64,000 bases of DNA from Mactromeris polynyma (lineage: Eukaryota > Mollusca > Bivalvia > Venerida > Mactridae). The position numbers and the translations under genes are program-made. Where the stretch lies: assembly GCA_032209605.1 (NCBI GenBank), contig JASFXZ010000005.1:22680905-22744904 (forward strand), written 5' to 3'. The notes under the pieces were generated by a model. It was given only the letters and a program-made list of their open reading frames with translations. It was not told the origin of the DNA and did not search any database. Shown here one piece after another: positions 22,901 through 35,788 of this stretch. How positions within the stretch are numbered: position 1 is the first letter of the stretch; each line of letters begins with the position of its first letter.

Positions 22901-23454
22901 ATTAGTTGTGCTATATATTTAACTACAAAACATTAATCATATATTTACACAATTTTCATATATTAATACCAGGAAATAAGGTAACTGAACAATATCAGTA
23001 AAATGTTATGAGAAACTGAGCACATTGGTTTATATTTTATACAATCTAGATTTTGTTGGGAACCAAAATACGTTGTTCTTCTCTTTCAGTTTTTGCATCA
23101 ACATACATAATCAGTTAATCAGCCTTCGTATTGGTACATGTAATCTATTTCTGATAATTTAATGACAACACAATTCCCATAACAACAAAAATTCAAGACG
23201 CAATTAACAAGCTGTTAAAGCATTTAAACGGGTTTCCACTTAATTTTCAGTCGTTACCAAGCTCTCGATTTCTAACAAGCAAATATAAAGTAGTTTGATT
23301 TCTAAATTAGTTTGTTATTTCAGAGGCAAGGAAAGTATTTCTTGTTGTCTATAAATATATACTAGGTCAGGTGGTTACGACCATTTTACAAACAATAATT
23401 GCAGAAGCTTTCTGGTTTTCAATAATGCATTGTTTTGTCATACCATTGTCGATA

Positions 23455-23625
23455 TAACTGTACGTTTACGTACCCCTTATCGAAAGGTTAACCAATCCGC
23501 ATCAAGGTTACGCACGTTGTTCGGTTGAAGAGAAATTGCCTTGGTTGTTAACGTAATATTTGATTGGTTTACACAACACTGATATGCAAATAGCAAAACC
23601 ATGTTAGTTGTGCCGAAAAATATTA
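23455..23625 (+). repeat. Dispersed repeat family R, copy 4 (duplicate of copy 3)
   Basis: Unit 2 counterpart of 14845-15006, with a handful of substitutions. The octamer ATGCAAAT is at 23584-23591. Confidence 0.65.
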
Positions 23626-23813
23626 AATATCAACAATGAAACTTAACAAGCGGACTCGACAACAATTTCATAGCCAAGATACGTATGTCTATGTATTGGT
23701 AAACATAAACAAATAAATTTGCTTGAACCAGGTTGGTTTGTCATCTCTATTATATTCATGCATGTTCTTGTGACAACCATTGGACCAACCCATCGACTAT
23801 GGCCTTTTACTTC

Positions 23814-24378
23814 GTTGTACCATACTATGTTACATTCCTATTATGGATGAAATAGGTAACTCTGACGTACAATCTTTTCATCTGAATACTGTATACATAT
23901 ACATTAGTGCGATATCATGTACCTCAGCTACTATGTTTTCAAGTTCAATGACATAGCCTACTAGTTCTCTTTGTGATTCTACAAGTCTATCCATTATGAG
24001 ATTAATAGGAAATTAATTTGCTTACCAATCGTCATTGCACAAGGTTCACATGTACTTTCATGAGCACTAGTTCTGTATGCATAAGTAAGTAAAGGTAAAT
24101 GTGAACGTCAATCTGATTGAATGTTGCTGACATAATTATGCTTATATCATATTTTCTATGCTTCGATTTGCTCTTCCAATCATACCACCTGAGTTTGGTA
24201 TGGCTGTAGTTGCTCTAACTTTTACAGACACTTCGAAATATTTCGTTGTTTGATCAGTATGATATTCTAAAGGTACACTAGAAATATAGATATATTTGTT
24301 CATTTATCTTACGTCCCCACACAATGGTTGGGACACAAAACCGCTTGGGTTAAAATAGACAAACATGTCACTAGATTC
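23814..24378 (-). other. 565-bp segment present only in unit 2, with decayed minus-strand coding blocks
   Basis: Unit 1 reads cttttacttc|atgcagcgat at 15200. In unit 2 the same two sides are 565 bp apart, sharing only ttc at the junction. On the - strand the segment has an open frame at 24303-24142 (53 codons, with VPLEYHTDQTTKYFEVSV then KVRATTAIPNSGGMIGRANR). It also has a short CEPC-containing stretch near 24060-24010 and a helix-like frame at 23994-23878 (MDRLVESQRELVGYVIELEN, then IVAEVHDIALMY). The blocks are separated by stops. I do not recognise the protein; a dead mobile-element or host gene fragment is likely. No terminal repeats were seen. Confidence 0.4.
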
Positions 24379-24589
24379 ATGCAGCGATATCATTAGTTTC
24401 ATACACATCTATATATGTCAGTAAAAAGTTTTTTCCGAAAATGGCAGCTCAGGACCAAGAGCGTGCGTTACATAAATGATGTTATTACAAGTAACTCTTC
24501 CCTTTGGCTCGTGGACAAATCAGCGGAAAGCAATTTTCCTTCTCCTGTCTCAATATTTCATGAAATAAATGATTACTGTTTTCCCCGCA

Positions 24590-24726
24590 GACGATTCGTG
24601 CAGAGAGATCAAGTATAATGAGTTTGACACTACACGCAATTACGGACACATCAGTGTGCGTGTTGGATACTTCAATTGTTCACTAAGAACGAAAATGCTT
24701 GCCACATTGTTTCGTTGACAAACAAG
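24590..24726 (+). pseudogene. Unit 2 copy of the candidate exon, frameshifted
   Basis: Same acceptor and donor as 15410-15547. One A is lost in the run of As after ttcactaag (aagaaacg becomes aagaacg), which shifts the frame and removes the C-terminal third. Two other substitutions change residues (S to Y, D to E). If the exon in unit 1 is real, this copy is inactive. Confidence 0.35.
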
Positions 24727-27414
24727 TAAGGGTCAGTGACCTAATTTGGGACGGTAATCTCAACAACTTTATAATGATAATGAATCTCCCAATATAGTTT
24801 GTTCATGATGAAAATCTGACATGGGTAGCCATTGTTATGCTGACAGGCTTAATACAATAATTTGATGGTTACGCCATTGCAGAACAAACAACACAACTTC
24901 ATATATTTTGCTTGTAGAGTAGTCGGAGTATTACTGAACACACAACTCATAACGTGATTCAACAGGTAGGAAGGTAAGTTGGCCATGGACAGAAGGGGGG
25001 GGGGGGGGGCATAAATAATATATCAGACCAAGACATTATATAACTGGACTGGAAAAGGAAATATTAATTATCTAAAAGGGAAAAATAGAAGTCGGGCATT
25101 AATCGGTACGTTTCTTTTTACTTTACTAACGGTTGAGCAAAAGACGCCAGATCACAGGACACGAATAAATAAAAATCATAGTTCTGAAAAGTCAATCACA
25201 TATAACACCGATGTTTGATACTCGATGGCAACGATTGGATAATGTAAACGTATCACTATGTGCATGTCTGCTCTGGATCTGACCGTTCGATTGAGCGATT
25301 TACTGTATATCTCACAAAGAACATTATATCTTTACCATCTTGGAGCTCAGAATAAATAGTATGTATTTCTACCAGATTATTATAAATGTATCGCTGAACA
25401 AGCCGGGCTATGGAACAGATGGTTTTACGAGGTTCATATTACACTTTCTGCTAAGCCGAATGACGATGGAAACATGCTATTTTTGCATATAGAGAAATTT
25501 CCAACGCATTTTTGAACTCATATTTGTGAGTTTAATTTCGATTGTGTAAACGAATCAGAATAACGCCTAGTTTCCTTTGCTTATAACTCTTTGAGCAACT
25601 AATACACATTTTAATCGATGACAATGCTACCATTTTTGTCGCACGTGAATGCTTCTTGCGGCCATGAATACATTTATGTAAAGTCGACGTTTCATTTTCT
25701 TGTTATACATTGACATTGTTCACAACAAACGTTTAGAGACTTATTCTTGTAGTCACTTCAAGATGATACCATCGATTATCATAAACAACTGTATTGTGTT
25801 GTTATCTTCTAAAATGATATACTATATACGCTCTTCCTTTTTACATGTATCAGTAATACAAAGAACAATGCTATCGTTCGTTCCGACCAGTTTTGTCCAC
25901 ATATTGTCTGTGGTATTTGAGCTGGATTAGTTTAAACTGCGTTTTCTGTAAAGAAATGATAACTTGTATTGTACCATGATAACATAATAAACCATGCGAG
26001 AACAGTATATGAATGAATTACAATAAAGCTTTCTTTGATGATTTCTTGGCGACATGCATCATTACACTGTAACAGATGTGCCTTATAGCATAACAAATGT
26101 ATTGGAAAATCAGACTATTCTATAAAATGAGATGTTCGCGCAAATGAACCAGATAGTGATGGCGTTATTTTTGTTTCTTGCAATACTGTTTACTGACACA
26201 CAATGCAGAAAACAAATCTGTTATTTCCAATGATGAAAGAACAAACTGAATTACACTACAATGAGACCGAATTCAACTATGATTAGAGTAATGATATGAT
26301 TGTTTTGTTATTTGTAACATAGATAAGCACGAAACGTATATTTTTTATAGTTAAAACTTCAAGAAATATGCTTTATCAAAGTATACACTAATAATGTATA
26401 CTTCCATATTAATCGAATGAAGAAGTTTGCATCACAATTAAATTAAATCCACCCTTTAACAACCTGGTTTTGTACAAGTTTTGTCCATGTGTAAAATGAT
26501 AAAGTAAGAAATTTTAAATAGGTGATCAATTTCAATTGTTCGTATAAATTATATTTAAGACAATGTAGCAACAACACTGGATAAAGCATGTTCAAATAGT
26601 TTACGTTCAGATGAGTCAGAGACATGATCAAACTGTTATCAACACATCTTAAACCAAAGCTATGTCAATGTAGAAACTGACCAGAGGTAAGAGGTTATTT
26701 TACAAAAATTAAGACGATGTAGTACAAAAATGGACGTGGAGACACCCGCAAAACAGGATTTACCTCCCCTAATATTTTGATTTCAAATGAATAATGCTTT
26801 CAAATCATCGATACATATCAAGACTAAACAAACTCCTACCTAATAAGCAAAATTATCGTTTTATTCATAATAACAATAACCCTGACAAAGTGAGCACATG
26901 GACACTACACACGTTCTTTTAAATGCGATTTTTACAATACTTTCATAATAACAAATGTTCCTCATTTCAAATGACACAATGATTGAGGCGCTTTAGCGTC
27001 TCATTGCTCTCATCGTCAACCGGATGGTCTACTCGGAAGTACCGCCATATTCATCGTCTCAAGAAAATAGTACATGTAAAGTCCTCTGATTTTATTATAT
27101 CTTTGATGAGTATAATGGCTGATTTGTCAGGGATATGTCAATTGTGGAATGACGGATGTCTTTATATAATATAAACGGCTTTTCTGGATTATTTGTGTTA
27201 TTTTGGGGAATAAGCTAACCCGAATAGTCGCGTATTAATTTCTAACACGATAATATGGAAAACGTGTAGGCTTGCATTGGAGGCGCCTCCCGGACTTTCA
27301 GCTATTTTAATTATGTTTTTGCCACGAGTTTCACTTATGTTTCAAATACGTCGTATTGCCAGATGAGTTTAGATACGCCGTATTGCCAGATGAGTTATTG
27401 TGGATTGTTGTTTT

Positions 27415-27495
27415 TTTCCAGAGATCTGCGTGGGGAGGCATTGTCTTATGTATGTGGCTTTCCCTGTAGTTACGTATTCTCTCTCTTTCAGAACC
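27415..27495 (+). repeat. SINE-A 3' fragment, sense (unit 2)
   Basis: Duplicate of 18235-18315, nearly identical. Confidence 0.6.
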
Positions 27496-27735
27496 GTATT
27501 ATTTGCATGACTTGTATTTTGCGACAGGTGTCATATAGTAGAACAGCGATAGTTCAGTGAATTTCACTTCTGAATACATAGTCAGATTTAATCTTGCGAA
27601 AGTACAAATGGCAAAGAACCCACATGTAAGACAAAAAAAACACATTTTTTACCAAAAGTACATATCTTGTGGTCATAACTAGTCATTTCTTTTCACTTTG
27701 ATTTAGTGCCTTTTGTTTTAATAATTCCATGCCAG

Positions 27736-27962
27736 GCCTTTTCAACTCACACTGTGTTGGTTGTCCTTTATTTCATAACATAAATAAAATTGCAGAGGCG
27801 GATAGGCGCAAATATAAATACATTTTTCACGTAACAGTAGATTAAGTTTCTATATTGATGAATGACTGGTGTATGGAAATTGTCATGACATCTTACGAGA
27901 AGAAAATCGAGTTCTTCGATAAAAAACATTCTTTCTTCGTGATTTATGATCTGGTCGTTTAG
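27736..27962 (+). pseudogene. Unit 2 copy of the candidate terminal exon, broken
   Basis: Aligns to 18559-18786. It has lost one C near 27765, so translation meets TAA after 15 codons, and more stops follow. About 17 substitutions are concentrated in its first two thirds, while flanks and 3' third are almost unchanged. Confidence 0.4.
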
Positions 27963-28334
27963 CGTTCACAAAGCGGATATTAAGACGATGTTTCCTTACA
28001 CAAGTATTCTAAGAGCGTCACTGTGTTGTAAGATTACCATAAACAGGACATTGTTTTTTCAATTCCCAACATCACCCGCCTTGTTCATGTAACTTATAAA
28101 CATTATGTAGTCGCTAAAACAAGTCGCTCCAAGTTGTAATGCGGACTGATTATCGAGTTTAAATATTCAAGTTACATTAAAAATGATCTATGAAATAACA
28201 GTCGTATAAATATTGAGGTGGTCTTAATTCCCAGGTGGTATTTAAGTGACATTTGACAAGTTAATACTGTTAATCAATTAAATGTACTGTCAGACATTCC
28301 ATAGTTGTATAATAAGATTGTAGCACATGATATC

Positions 28335-28632
28335 ATTATGGAGAAAAGAGAGAAAATAAGTTGCTACAGGGAGCGCCACATACATAAGGCAATAACTCTC
28401 CACACAGACCTCTGGGAAACAACATACTATCAAATATAAGGCATTTGATGAGGCTCAATGGTACATACGTAAGGGAAAAGGGGCGCAAGGAATGGCCTGG
28501 TCGACCATAAGGGATAGCTAGGAGAATCAAAGAGGACAAACAGGTTTGTGGGATTTAATGGAAGGCAAACTTCACAGGATAAGTCAAGACGGCTGGCAAC
28601 AATAGGCCGAAAGTGGGGAGAAAAGAACATGA
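28335..28632 (-). mobile_element. SINE family A, antisense (unit 2)
   Basis: Unit 2 counterpart of 19455-19750. It ends abruptly at gaacatga, where about 240 bp including the MITE are missing relative to unit 1. Confidence 0.75.
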
Positions 28633-29969
28633 GATATGCTTTAGGATCTAATCCATTTCCACTCATTTACTCATTCATTGTAAAATTGATATATCAAAAT
28701 ATAGCAATGAACAGGGTTTCCAACCACACATTTTTTACGAATAAAGCTCGATTGAAAACCAACAAACGAATATAAAACGGCAATAGTTTAGTATGTATGG
28801 AATGCCACGACACCATCGTTGCCATCGTCAACGGAAAAGTACGGTTTATGTCGGCATTGAATGCAGATAATTGGAACGCAACATATGGAGCGTGTTATGA
28901 ATATTTATGAAGTATCATATTGAACGAGACAAAAAGTCACGTAAATGTCATTTAAGAGGATGTATCAAATAATATACGCTGTTTTGCCCTTTTAGCGTCG
29001 ATTTTCAACCGATGCCAGTTTCTTATTATTCCGCCTGTCACCCATCATCGGTACCGAGGCTATTAATTATATATATGACAACCTGGGCAAACTGACTGTA
29101 AAAATCTCGTACTCATGAATAATAAATGAGGTGAAATCCTGCCGCTTGATTGGCCGGATGACGAGCACCTCACGCGATATAGAAAGCTCTTCACAAAGGA
29201 GATTCCTTCTTTTTTGTTATTGCCCTTTTTATTGGTCGAGAAATGCTAATGAAAATTCATGCTAATAAGTTTCAGCCAATTTGCCCAGGGTATAATATAT
29301 GCTACGCATAGCCTGGGTACTGAGGATGCTTGGCACCAAGTCAGAAACACACAAAGCTGAGCACCTAGAGCTACTCACGATCAGTTCTGTCAAAACAAAC
29401 CCCTGTAACTCTCCTCTGTCGGAAATGAGGTAAAAACATATTCATTAACGGATAGTATCGTTATGCACAAACTAATGCGTAGTATCTGTGATTTTGTTAA
29501 CCACTTTTCTAATCATCTTAGATTTAAACTTCTGGTTTATTTTCGGTTTACACTGCAAAGTCATTAGTTGGTAACATTGCTGGCGTATTTAAATTTGTGT
29601 AGGAAGACAAATGTCGTGCATTATTTAACTTACTTAACGGTTAGATAATTTCCGTTTAATTGAATAAAAGCAAAGCTCTCTCTTTGCAAGGAAAACATTG
29701 TTAATTTCTCTGAGTGTTTTACAATGTACTCCTACTTTCACCCATTATTTATGTTCCCGTATTGAGTCCATTTTCTCTTTTTAATTGTTGACAGGCACAT
29801 ATGAATTTTCATGAATTCTTGTGCTTTTGTGATTGTTGTGTAGTTTGTAATATTCGTATTTTCTGCTCGAATTTCTTGTTCATTTTTGTGAAAACAAAAC
29901 TAATTTGCATAAATGTCTTCAACACGTGTCCATGATAATAATTGTTAATGACAAAGATGGTCCAAAGCC

Positions 29970-32600
29970 GTAGGAAAGAACCTATCTATTGCTCGGTGCA
30001 ATGCAAAACAAGAGAAATGGCACGCGAGCTTGTCATCTCTGTGTATGCAATCAGTGTTCTGTAATAATTTTGACGGTAAATACATAGTTATTACTCGATT
30101 CATTGTCACAGCAACAACGGCATTGTATAGTGCAATAAGTCATGTGCGAATAAATTATGTTACTACTGCTTATGTACCAAGGGACACTGTTTTTGAGCAG
30201 ACAATGCATCATGCGATTGGCTTGTCATCACAGCAACTTAATTTCTGCATTTTCTACTACTGAATGTGCAAACTTCCAAACGTATTTAGATGTTCGAAAC
30301 CTCGATATACTCTAAGTCATAAAACACAACAGTTAGTGTCCAGAATGTATCGGATTCGTGCAGTTGTACAGCGATCTGCCTCACCGCTACACATACGCTA
30401 CACATGTTGAACCTGTTTATGTGTCGGTTTTGTTTAAGATGGCCTTCAGCGTAGAATACAGATGCATTCAAATAACTGTCTGTAATTGAAACCACATCAA
30501 TTTAAGTGCCGCGCATGTGTATACGGACGGAGTTTGTGGTGAAGTTGAGCAATACTAGACGCTGAAACATGATACGCCAAGACAGCCTTTAACATTTGTT
30601 AGCCACGTATCCTATGCGTGTGCCTTTCCTAAAGGTTTTCGTGATAATCGAGAAGCTGAGAAGCGCCAGTCTCCATTTACAGACAACAATTGGTTCTAAT
30701 GGTAAAAGAAAGGGATCAGGTGACAATCACTGTCTGGAAAACATTTTGGTGCGACTCCCACACAAATCCAAAACCATACATAAACAACATGTTTTTACGT
30801 GAGTAGCCAACGTTATTCGTTCAACGGTGTCGAGTGATTTTAACATATAATAGCATCGTTTGGATATCTAGTGGTCGCTTCTGGCACCATGCTTTACATG
30901 CACATTTATCAATGACTTATACAATTATTTGCTACATAATTGTAAAATAGTAATTTCACTAAACACGCCACTAGTGTCTATATATTCTCGAGCACTAGAA
31001 ATCCGAAGGATGTTATTATATGTTAAAATCACTCGACAACGTAGACAGAATAAAACATGTTATGTATGGTTTTGGTTTTGTATAAGTGTACCGCAATGTA
31101 GACTAAATAAATGCTTACATAAAGGTATTTCATCACAATGATACATTGATACATTATTTACATGTACGTCTAGCATTCATTCTATTAATTTGAATAAAGT
31201 TACATTTCGCACGTACTCGGTTATGATTTTTGCTTTTGTACACTAAAAAGTCCAAAGTATATCATGTTATTGTAAGTACTAACATACTATATGTAATCAC
31301 GCGTATATTGAAATGTATATATAATAGGGATGCAACTTTTATTTGTATGATTTGTATGTTGGGCCTGATGCATTTACTACATTAAATAAATGTTTTGATT
31401 TTGTTTTTAATTAACCGACATTTCTAGAAGTGGTTATAAAGTTTAACGCAATGAATACTACCATTGGAGTTGGTTTGCGATCTTCCTGCAAATTTTGAAA
31501 TATGTCAGGTCATAGTCCTTGTTATACAGTGCAATTTGGCTTCCTTCATTTCAATGGTATTTTCCTAACTTAATTTTTTTTTTTTTTTAATGATTTCTTT
31601 CACATTCTGTTAACTAATTATACCATCACTCTCGCTATTTTCTGCATTTTCATCACCTAGAGACCTGAATCAGAACAAATGGTTTGCTTTTGTATCGCAT
31701 CGCAATGGCATGACGTGACACTTGGCTTCCACGTTCTGTCCGTAATATAATGTACAAAAACCTCAATATGCCCAACCGAAGAGCTTGGTCCTGGCTTTCC
31801 GCTCTGATAAAACTTGCTATTTTGCAGTCAAGAGCACTAGAGCCATATCATCAAGGTCATTAAATAATGCATCACTCCGTACGGGTTTCAAAAATGACAT
31901 CCTTAAAGGCACTTGAAATATATGGAAGAGTACCTCAATCTAACTCATCAATAATGGTTTGTTGCTGGTTTATCAAATATGTCCGTGGTTCTGAGCGGTT
32001 TCTTCCATAACACTGAGTACATGAATAGACATGAATAAACTGCACAGTAGACTTTAATTTTGTTTCGGTTTTATTGACGTTTCTTACTTTTTTCATATAT
32101 ATAAGGCCTTGTTGACCTTACCCGTCTTCACATACTTATATAATTGAATATTAATCGACATATACTAATGTATCATACCTTATCCGGCTACCCCAAAAAA
32201 ACTGCTGGCGAATTGTTTTTGTATTTAACGTCATGTTATTGTTTTTTACTGTTCGCGAACTATCTTTGCTTTGTTCTCTTACAACCAGTAGTCTCTCTGC
32301 AGATATTTTGTTTCAATATACGATCAATGTAGCATATTTATCACAGACGCAGAATAAACATCTAGATTTATTACAGCTAATATTTATATTGGATCTTTAT
32401 CTTTATTTCCGATTTGCAATCAGTATAGCTATTGCAGCCAAACAGAACAGTTTGTTGTTAGCAGAGGATAGCAACCCGTTACTCAATATAATGTATTGGC
32501 ACTAGTTACTATCCCTTTCAATGTCAATTTATCTTTAAGATTGCTACATCATCTTTATATTCAAGAATCGATTAATATGGTTAAAGTTTGTTTGGTTAAA
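29970..32600. other. No recognised gene
   Basis: Unique AT-rich sequence right of the duplication. It has a T16 run at about 31569. Short open frames (30030, 30286, 30596, 30929) show no domain. Confidence 0.35.
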
Positions 32601-32642
32601 TCTACCATCATCTACACACCGTATATTCCATACTATAAATGT

Positions 32643-32750
32643 TCGCCTTTGTGGAACCAATGTTGCGTTCTGCAAACATGTATCATTGACACGGCATCGC
32701 ATTATGTAGTATTTACGATAACTGGCTTCGCATTAGAAAGATATATTGAC
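32643..32750 (+). pseudogene. GPCR TM3-like exon relic or exon of a second receptor
   Basis: The frame reads SPLWNQCCVLQTCIIDTASH, then YVVFTITGFALERYID, and stops being open three codons after an excellent donor (gac|gtaagt, 32751). It parallels the TM3 region of the receptor at 2509: both have a cysteine before the helix, TITGF and ERY at matching spacing. The acceptor is not clear; several AG sites lie at 32560-32590. The region before 32643 does not resemble receptor sequence. It could be one exon of a diverged receptor or an isolated decayed duplicate. Confidence 0.45.
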
Positions 32751-35700
32751 GTAAGTTAATTAATCAGTGTTATAAGATATGTGTTACTAGATTTGTTAAT
32801 GTAATACTGGTCAAAAGAGCTAACCCAACAGTTTTGTAGTTTCAGAACCATCCCTACATTACGATAATGAGATCTGTAACGTTTTATTGTCCAGTGCATT
32901 TCACATCAAATCATTAATGCCATTATAGCGTTCTACAATCATAATATTCTCGCAAAATCATCACAACTATGACTGATAGGTATTTCCTGATATAAAACAA
33001 TATGCAGAAAGAAATGACCAGAGGAGAAAATTATAACCAAGCACTACAACACAAGGGACATTATTAAAAGCCACAGGAAACTCGCCGTGGGCTCTGCTCA
33101 AGAACGACACTTCAAATACTAAAACTTTACATCTCAAGAACTAAACAAGATAAATATTATACACAACAAGGACACAAAGTCGCAAAAATACATAAACACG
33201 AGAACCGCGGCCTTAAATCCCTTCACTGAGCAAGCTTGCTATCGAGAGCAATATTTGTGAATGATGAATATTTTAAAATATAAATAAACAATAGACGCGT
33301 TATCCAAGAGGCAAAATTTTAGCAATCATAGTAGACGCGACCACTAGACAATGCCTCATACAAAATGTCCACACTCCAGGCCTTGTGGTTGTTTATATAG
33401 TGACCCCACGATAGTTTTACATAACTGTTTTCAGTGGAAGTAGTTTAAACTAATTACTTTTGTTTTTCAAGCGTTAGAAGGGCATGGATCGAGACCTGAT
33501 CGCACCGATTCATTTAGTATAGCTCGCGATACGCCTTTTTAAGTAGGGCATTATTCCCTGTTTCTAAGTTTTAATCTTCAAAGATTCAAGGGATGTCCAA
33601 GTTTCAAGGCATGAAATGGTGTTTTAAATGATGCTTTTCCAGAGACATATTTACTGCATTCTCGAGTTGAAAGTGGGCAGTATTTATAAATGATTCTAAT
33701 GTGGAAATCGATTTTCCAGATATTTGGCAAAGTTACAATTTTCAATGCCACCGAAATTGTTCGCAGCAAAAACGGATTTTCATCGTTCTGGTGTATTTTC
33801 TTTGGGGTAAACTCATAGCGCGTCTGTTTCAGCAGAGGCATTCAGTCTAGACTATAAACTACTGTGAAATAGCCTAGGCGACATTTTGTAGCATTCAGGA
33901 TTATAATTGCCCTGGAAACTCACTGCGGCTTTGGAATTTAGGTTGAGAAAAATAACAGCATTTCCAAAATTCAAATCTAAAAAATTAATTGTTTGGGTCA
34001 GGCAGCAAGGAAAACTTTGACATATCATATGCTATAACAGTCTTCGTAAGTAGACATTCGCAAATTAAGGTGTGCACCAAACAGGCGACATCTGAAGAAG
34101 GGTTTTTACGAAATTCGTAACAATGGTACGAAGATGCTTGTGAAATGGTCGAAAGAATTTCATTCGGAAACTTTCGTGGAACAAAGAAGATCCTCTTCAC
34201 ACGAGGTTTGGTGAAATGACCCCTAGTAACAGTCAATCAAATTAATAATTTACTTCGTGGTTTTCCTCCAACTTTCAAGTCCCATTATCTATGTTTTGAC
34301 CCAAAAATGCTTGTCAAATTTTGTAAACAGAACTCTAAATTTTGGATTCACCATAAACCATGTTACTCTATAAACAAAAAGAAAACAAAGGCATAAACCA
34401 TTATATGTTGCTTACATTTATTCCACAATCATTGTTAGCAATACGAACTAATTATGTCGCTGGTCAGATTTCACCTAATTATGTTTCCGGGAAAATCGCA
34501 TGAGAGGCATATTAATCCATCATGTGTCAACTAATTACGGACAGAGAAATTCACATTTACGGACATTCCACAATTATGGGTATTCCAGTATTCCAGGTAC
34601 CCCGCTTTTCAAGAACTAAGGAATGTGAACAGTATTCATGGAACTAAATATTTATTCAAATCTGGTATGAATAACATTCACAAACTTGGTCACTTGTTTG
34701 CATTTTACTCTCGTTTACAATATGTAGTGCAACAATAAACCATTTATCAGGTACAATGTGTTGAAGGGTGTCCTAACACTAAGACAACAGCGACAATTTA
34801 ACCTACACATTGTCTTGTAAAATGACTGGCAAACATATGTTACATTTACACGAGCGAGAGGTATATTCTTCCGTGACAGTTTGACTGAAGAAAATGCGTT
34901 TCAAGTCATTTGTTCTCCACCTGTGAACTCTATTTGATTATGTAGAAGAGTTGTCGGTTTCTTGCGGAGGAGCAGGTTAGTACAGACTGGTTACCCAGGA
35001 GAACTGGTTAGATCAACTCTCCGCTGTATATATGACAATAAAACTGTTGAGAAACGGCGTAAAGCCCGAAACAGTCAATCAACATGATTCTTTAATTGGA
35101 TTAAACGGTACGTAGTTGAAAAAAGAAATCCACCATGTGGTATTTGATTAAAGTTACTTGCAGTGCCTTGAAATGAACTGTCAAAATGGCACATCGTCTA
35201 TTCTCACTCTTCACTCGCTACATTGACACTATGAAATTGTCAATTCATGATAGAAGAAGTAATTACCGGTTTGAAACCCACACAATTTGGTTAGATCAGC
35301 AGCTTCTGACGTCGTATATGGTCGAACTACTGCGGGACATGAATATGCATAATATGGCCAATCAGAAAATACTTCTTTTGTCAATAAAAGAGCTGTTCTT
35401 ATAAAGCGGAATCACTCTGAGAGTACAATAACTCATTTGTTACCATTTGATTCGTCGACGGTTTGTCTGTACCACCGGAATTGGAGAATGGTTGATAGCT
35501 TTGATTATAATAAAAATGGTTACTTGTAATGTATCATATTCAATAGAAACAATTCCAGAACACATTTAATGATTAATATATCGGGTCTTGATACAACTTT
35601 TGAATCAAATATGAATCAATTACAAGCTATATGTTCAGCTATCTGTCTTAAATGGCTTTACGATGGTTATAAATTATGTAAGGACACAATTTGAACATGA

Positions 35701-35788
35701 AAACTTGCAATTAAAGTGCCTTGCGATCAAATACTTGAGGTTTACTTCAAAAACATTGACACAAATGAAGTATTTTTAATTTGCACAT
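32751..35788. other. No recognised gene; one SINE inside
   Basis: Apart from the SINE-B copy at 34850-35085, nothing is recognised. I looked here for a TM4-TM5 exon to follow the TM3-like piece and did not find one. Confidence 0.35.
34850..35085 (+). mobile_element. SINE family B copy, head degenerated
   Basis: Aligns with 49100-49318: gtatattcttccgtgacag, gtcatttgttctccacctg, gaagagttgtcggtttcttg, cggaggagcag, ctggttacccaggag, aactggttag and aaactgttgagaaacggcgt. The tRNA-like head is lost or unrecognisable. Confidence 0.65.

Larger units (their letters stand above)
21330..29969. repeat. Tandem duplication, unit 2 (about 8.6 kb)
   Basis: Direct copy of 12740-21329, ending at tccaaagcc 29969, after which the sequence is unique (gtaggaaagaacc). 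It has an extra 565 bp (23814-24378), 11 bp near 22257, and lacks the SINE and MITE of unit 1. Both candidate exons are broken in this unit. Confidence 0.92.

Noticed and set aside
32233..32505. Hydrophobic frames as TM1-TM2 of a second receptor
   Set aside because: Hydrophobic by AT-rich composition only; none of the conserved TM1/TM2 residues (GN, LAxxD) can be seen.
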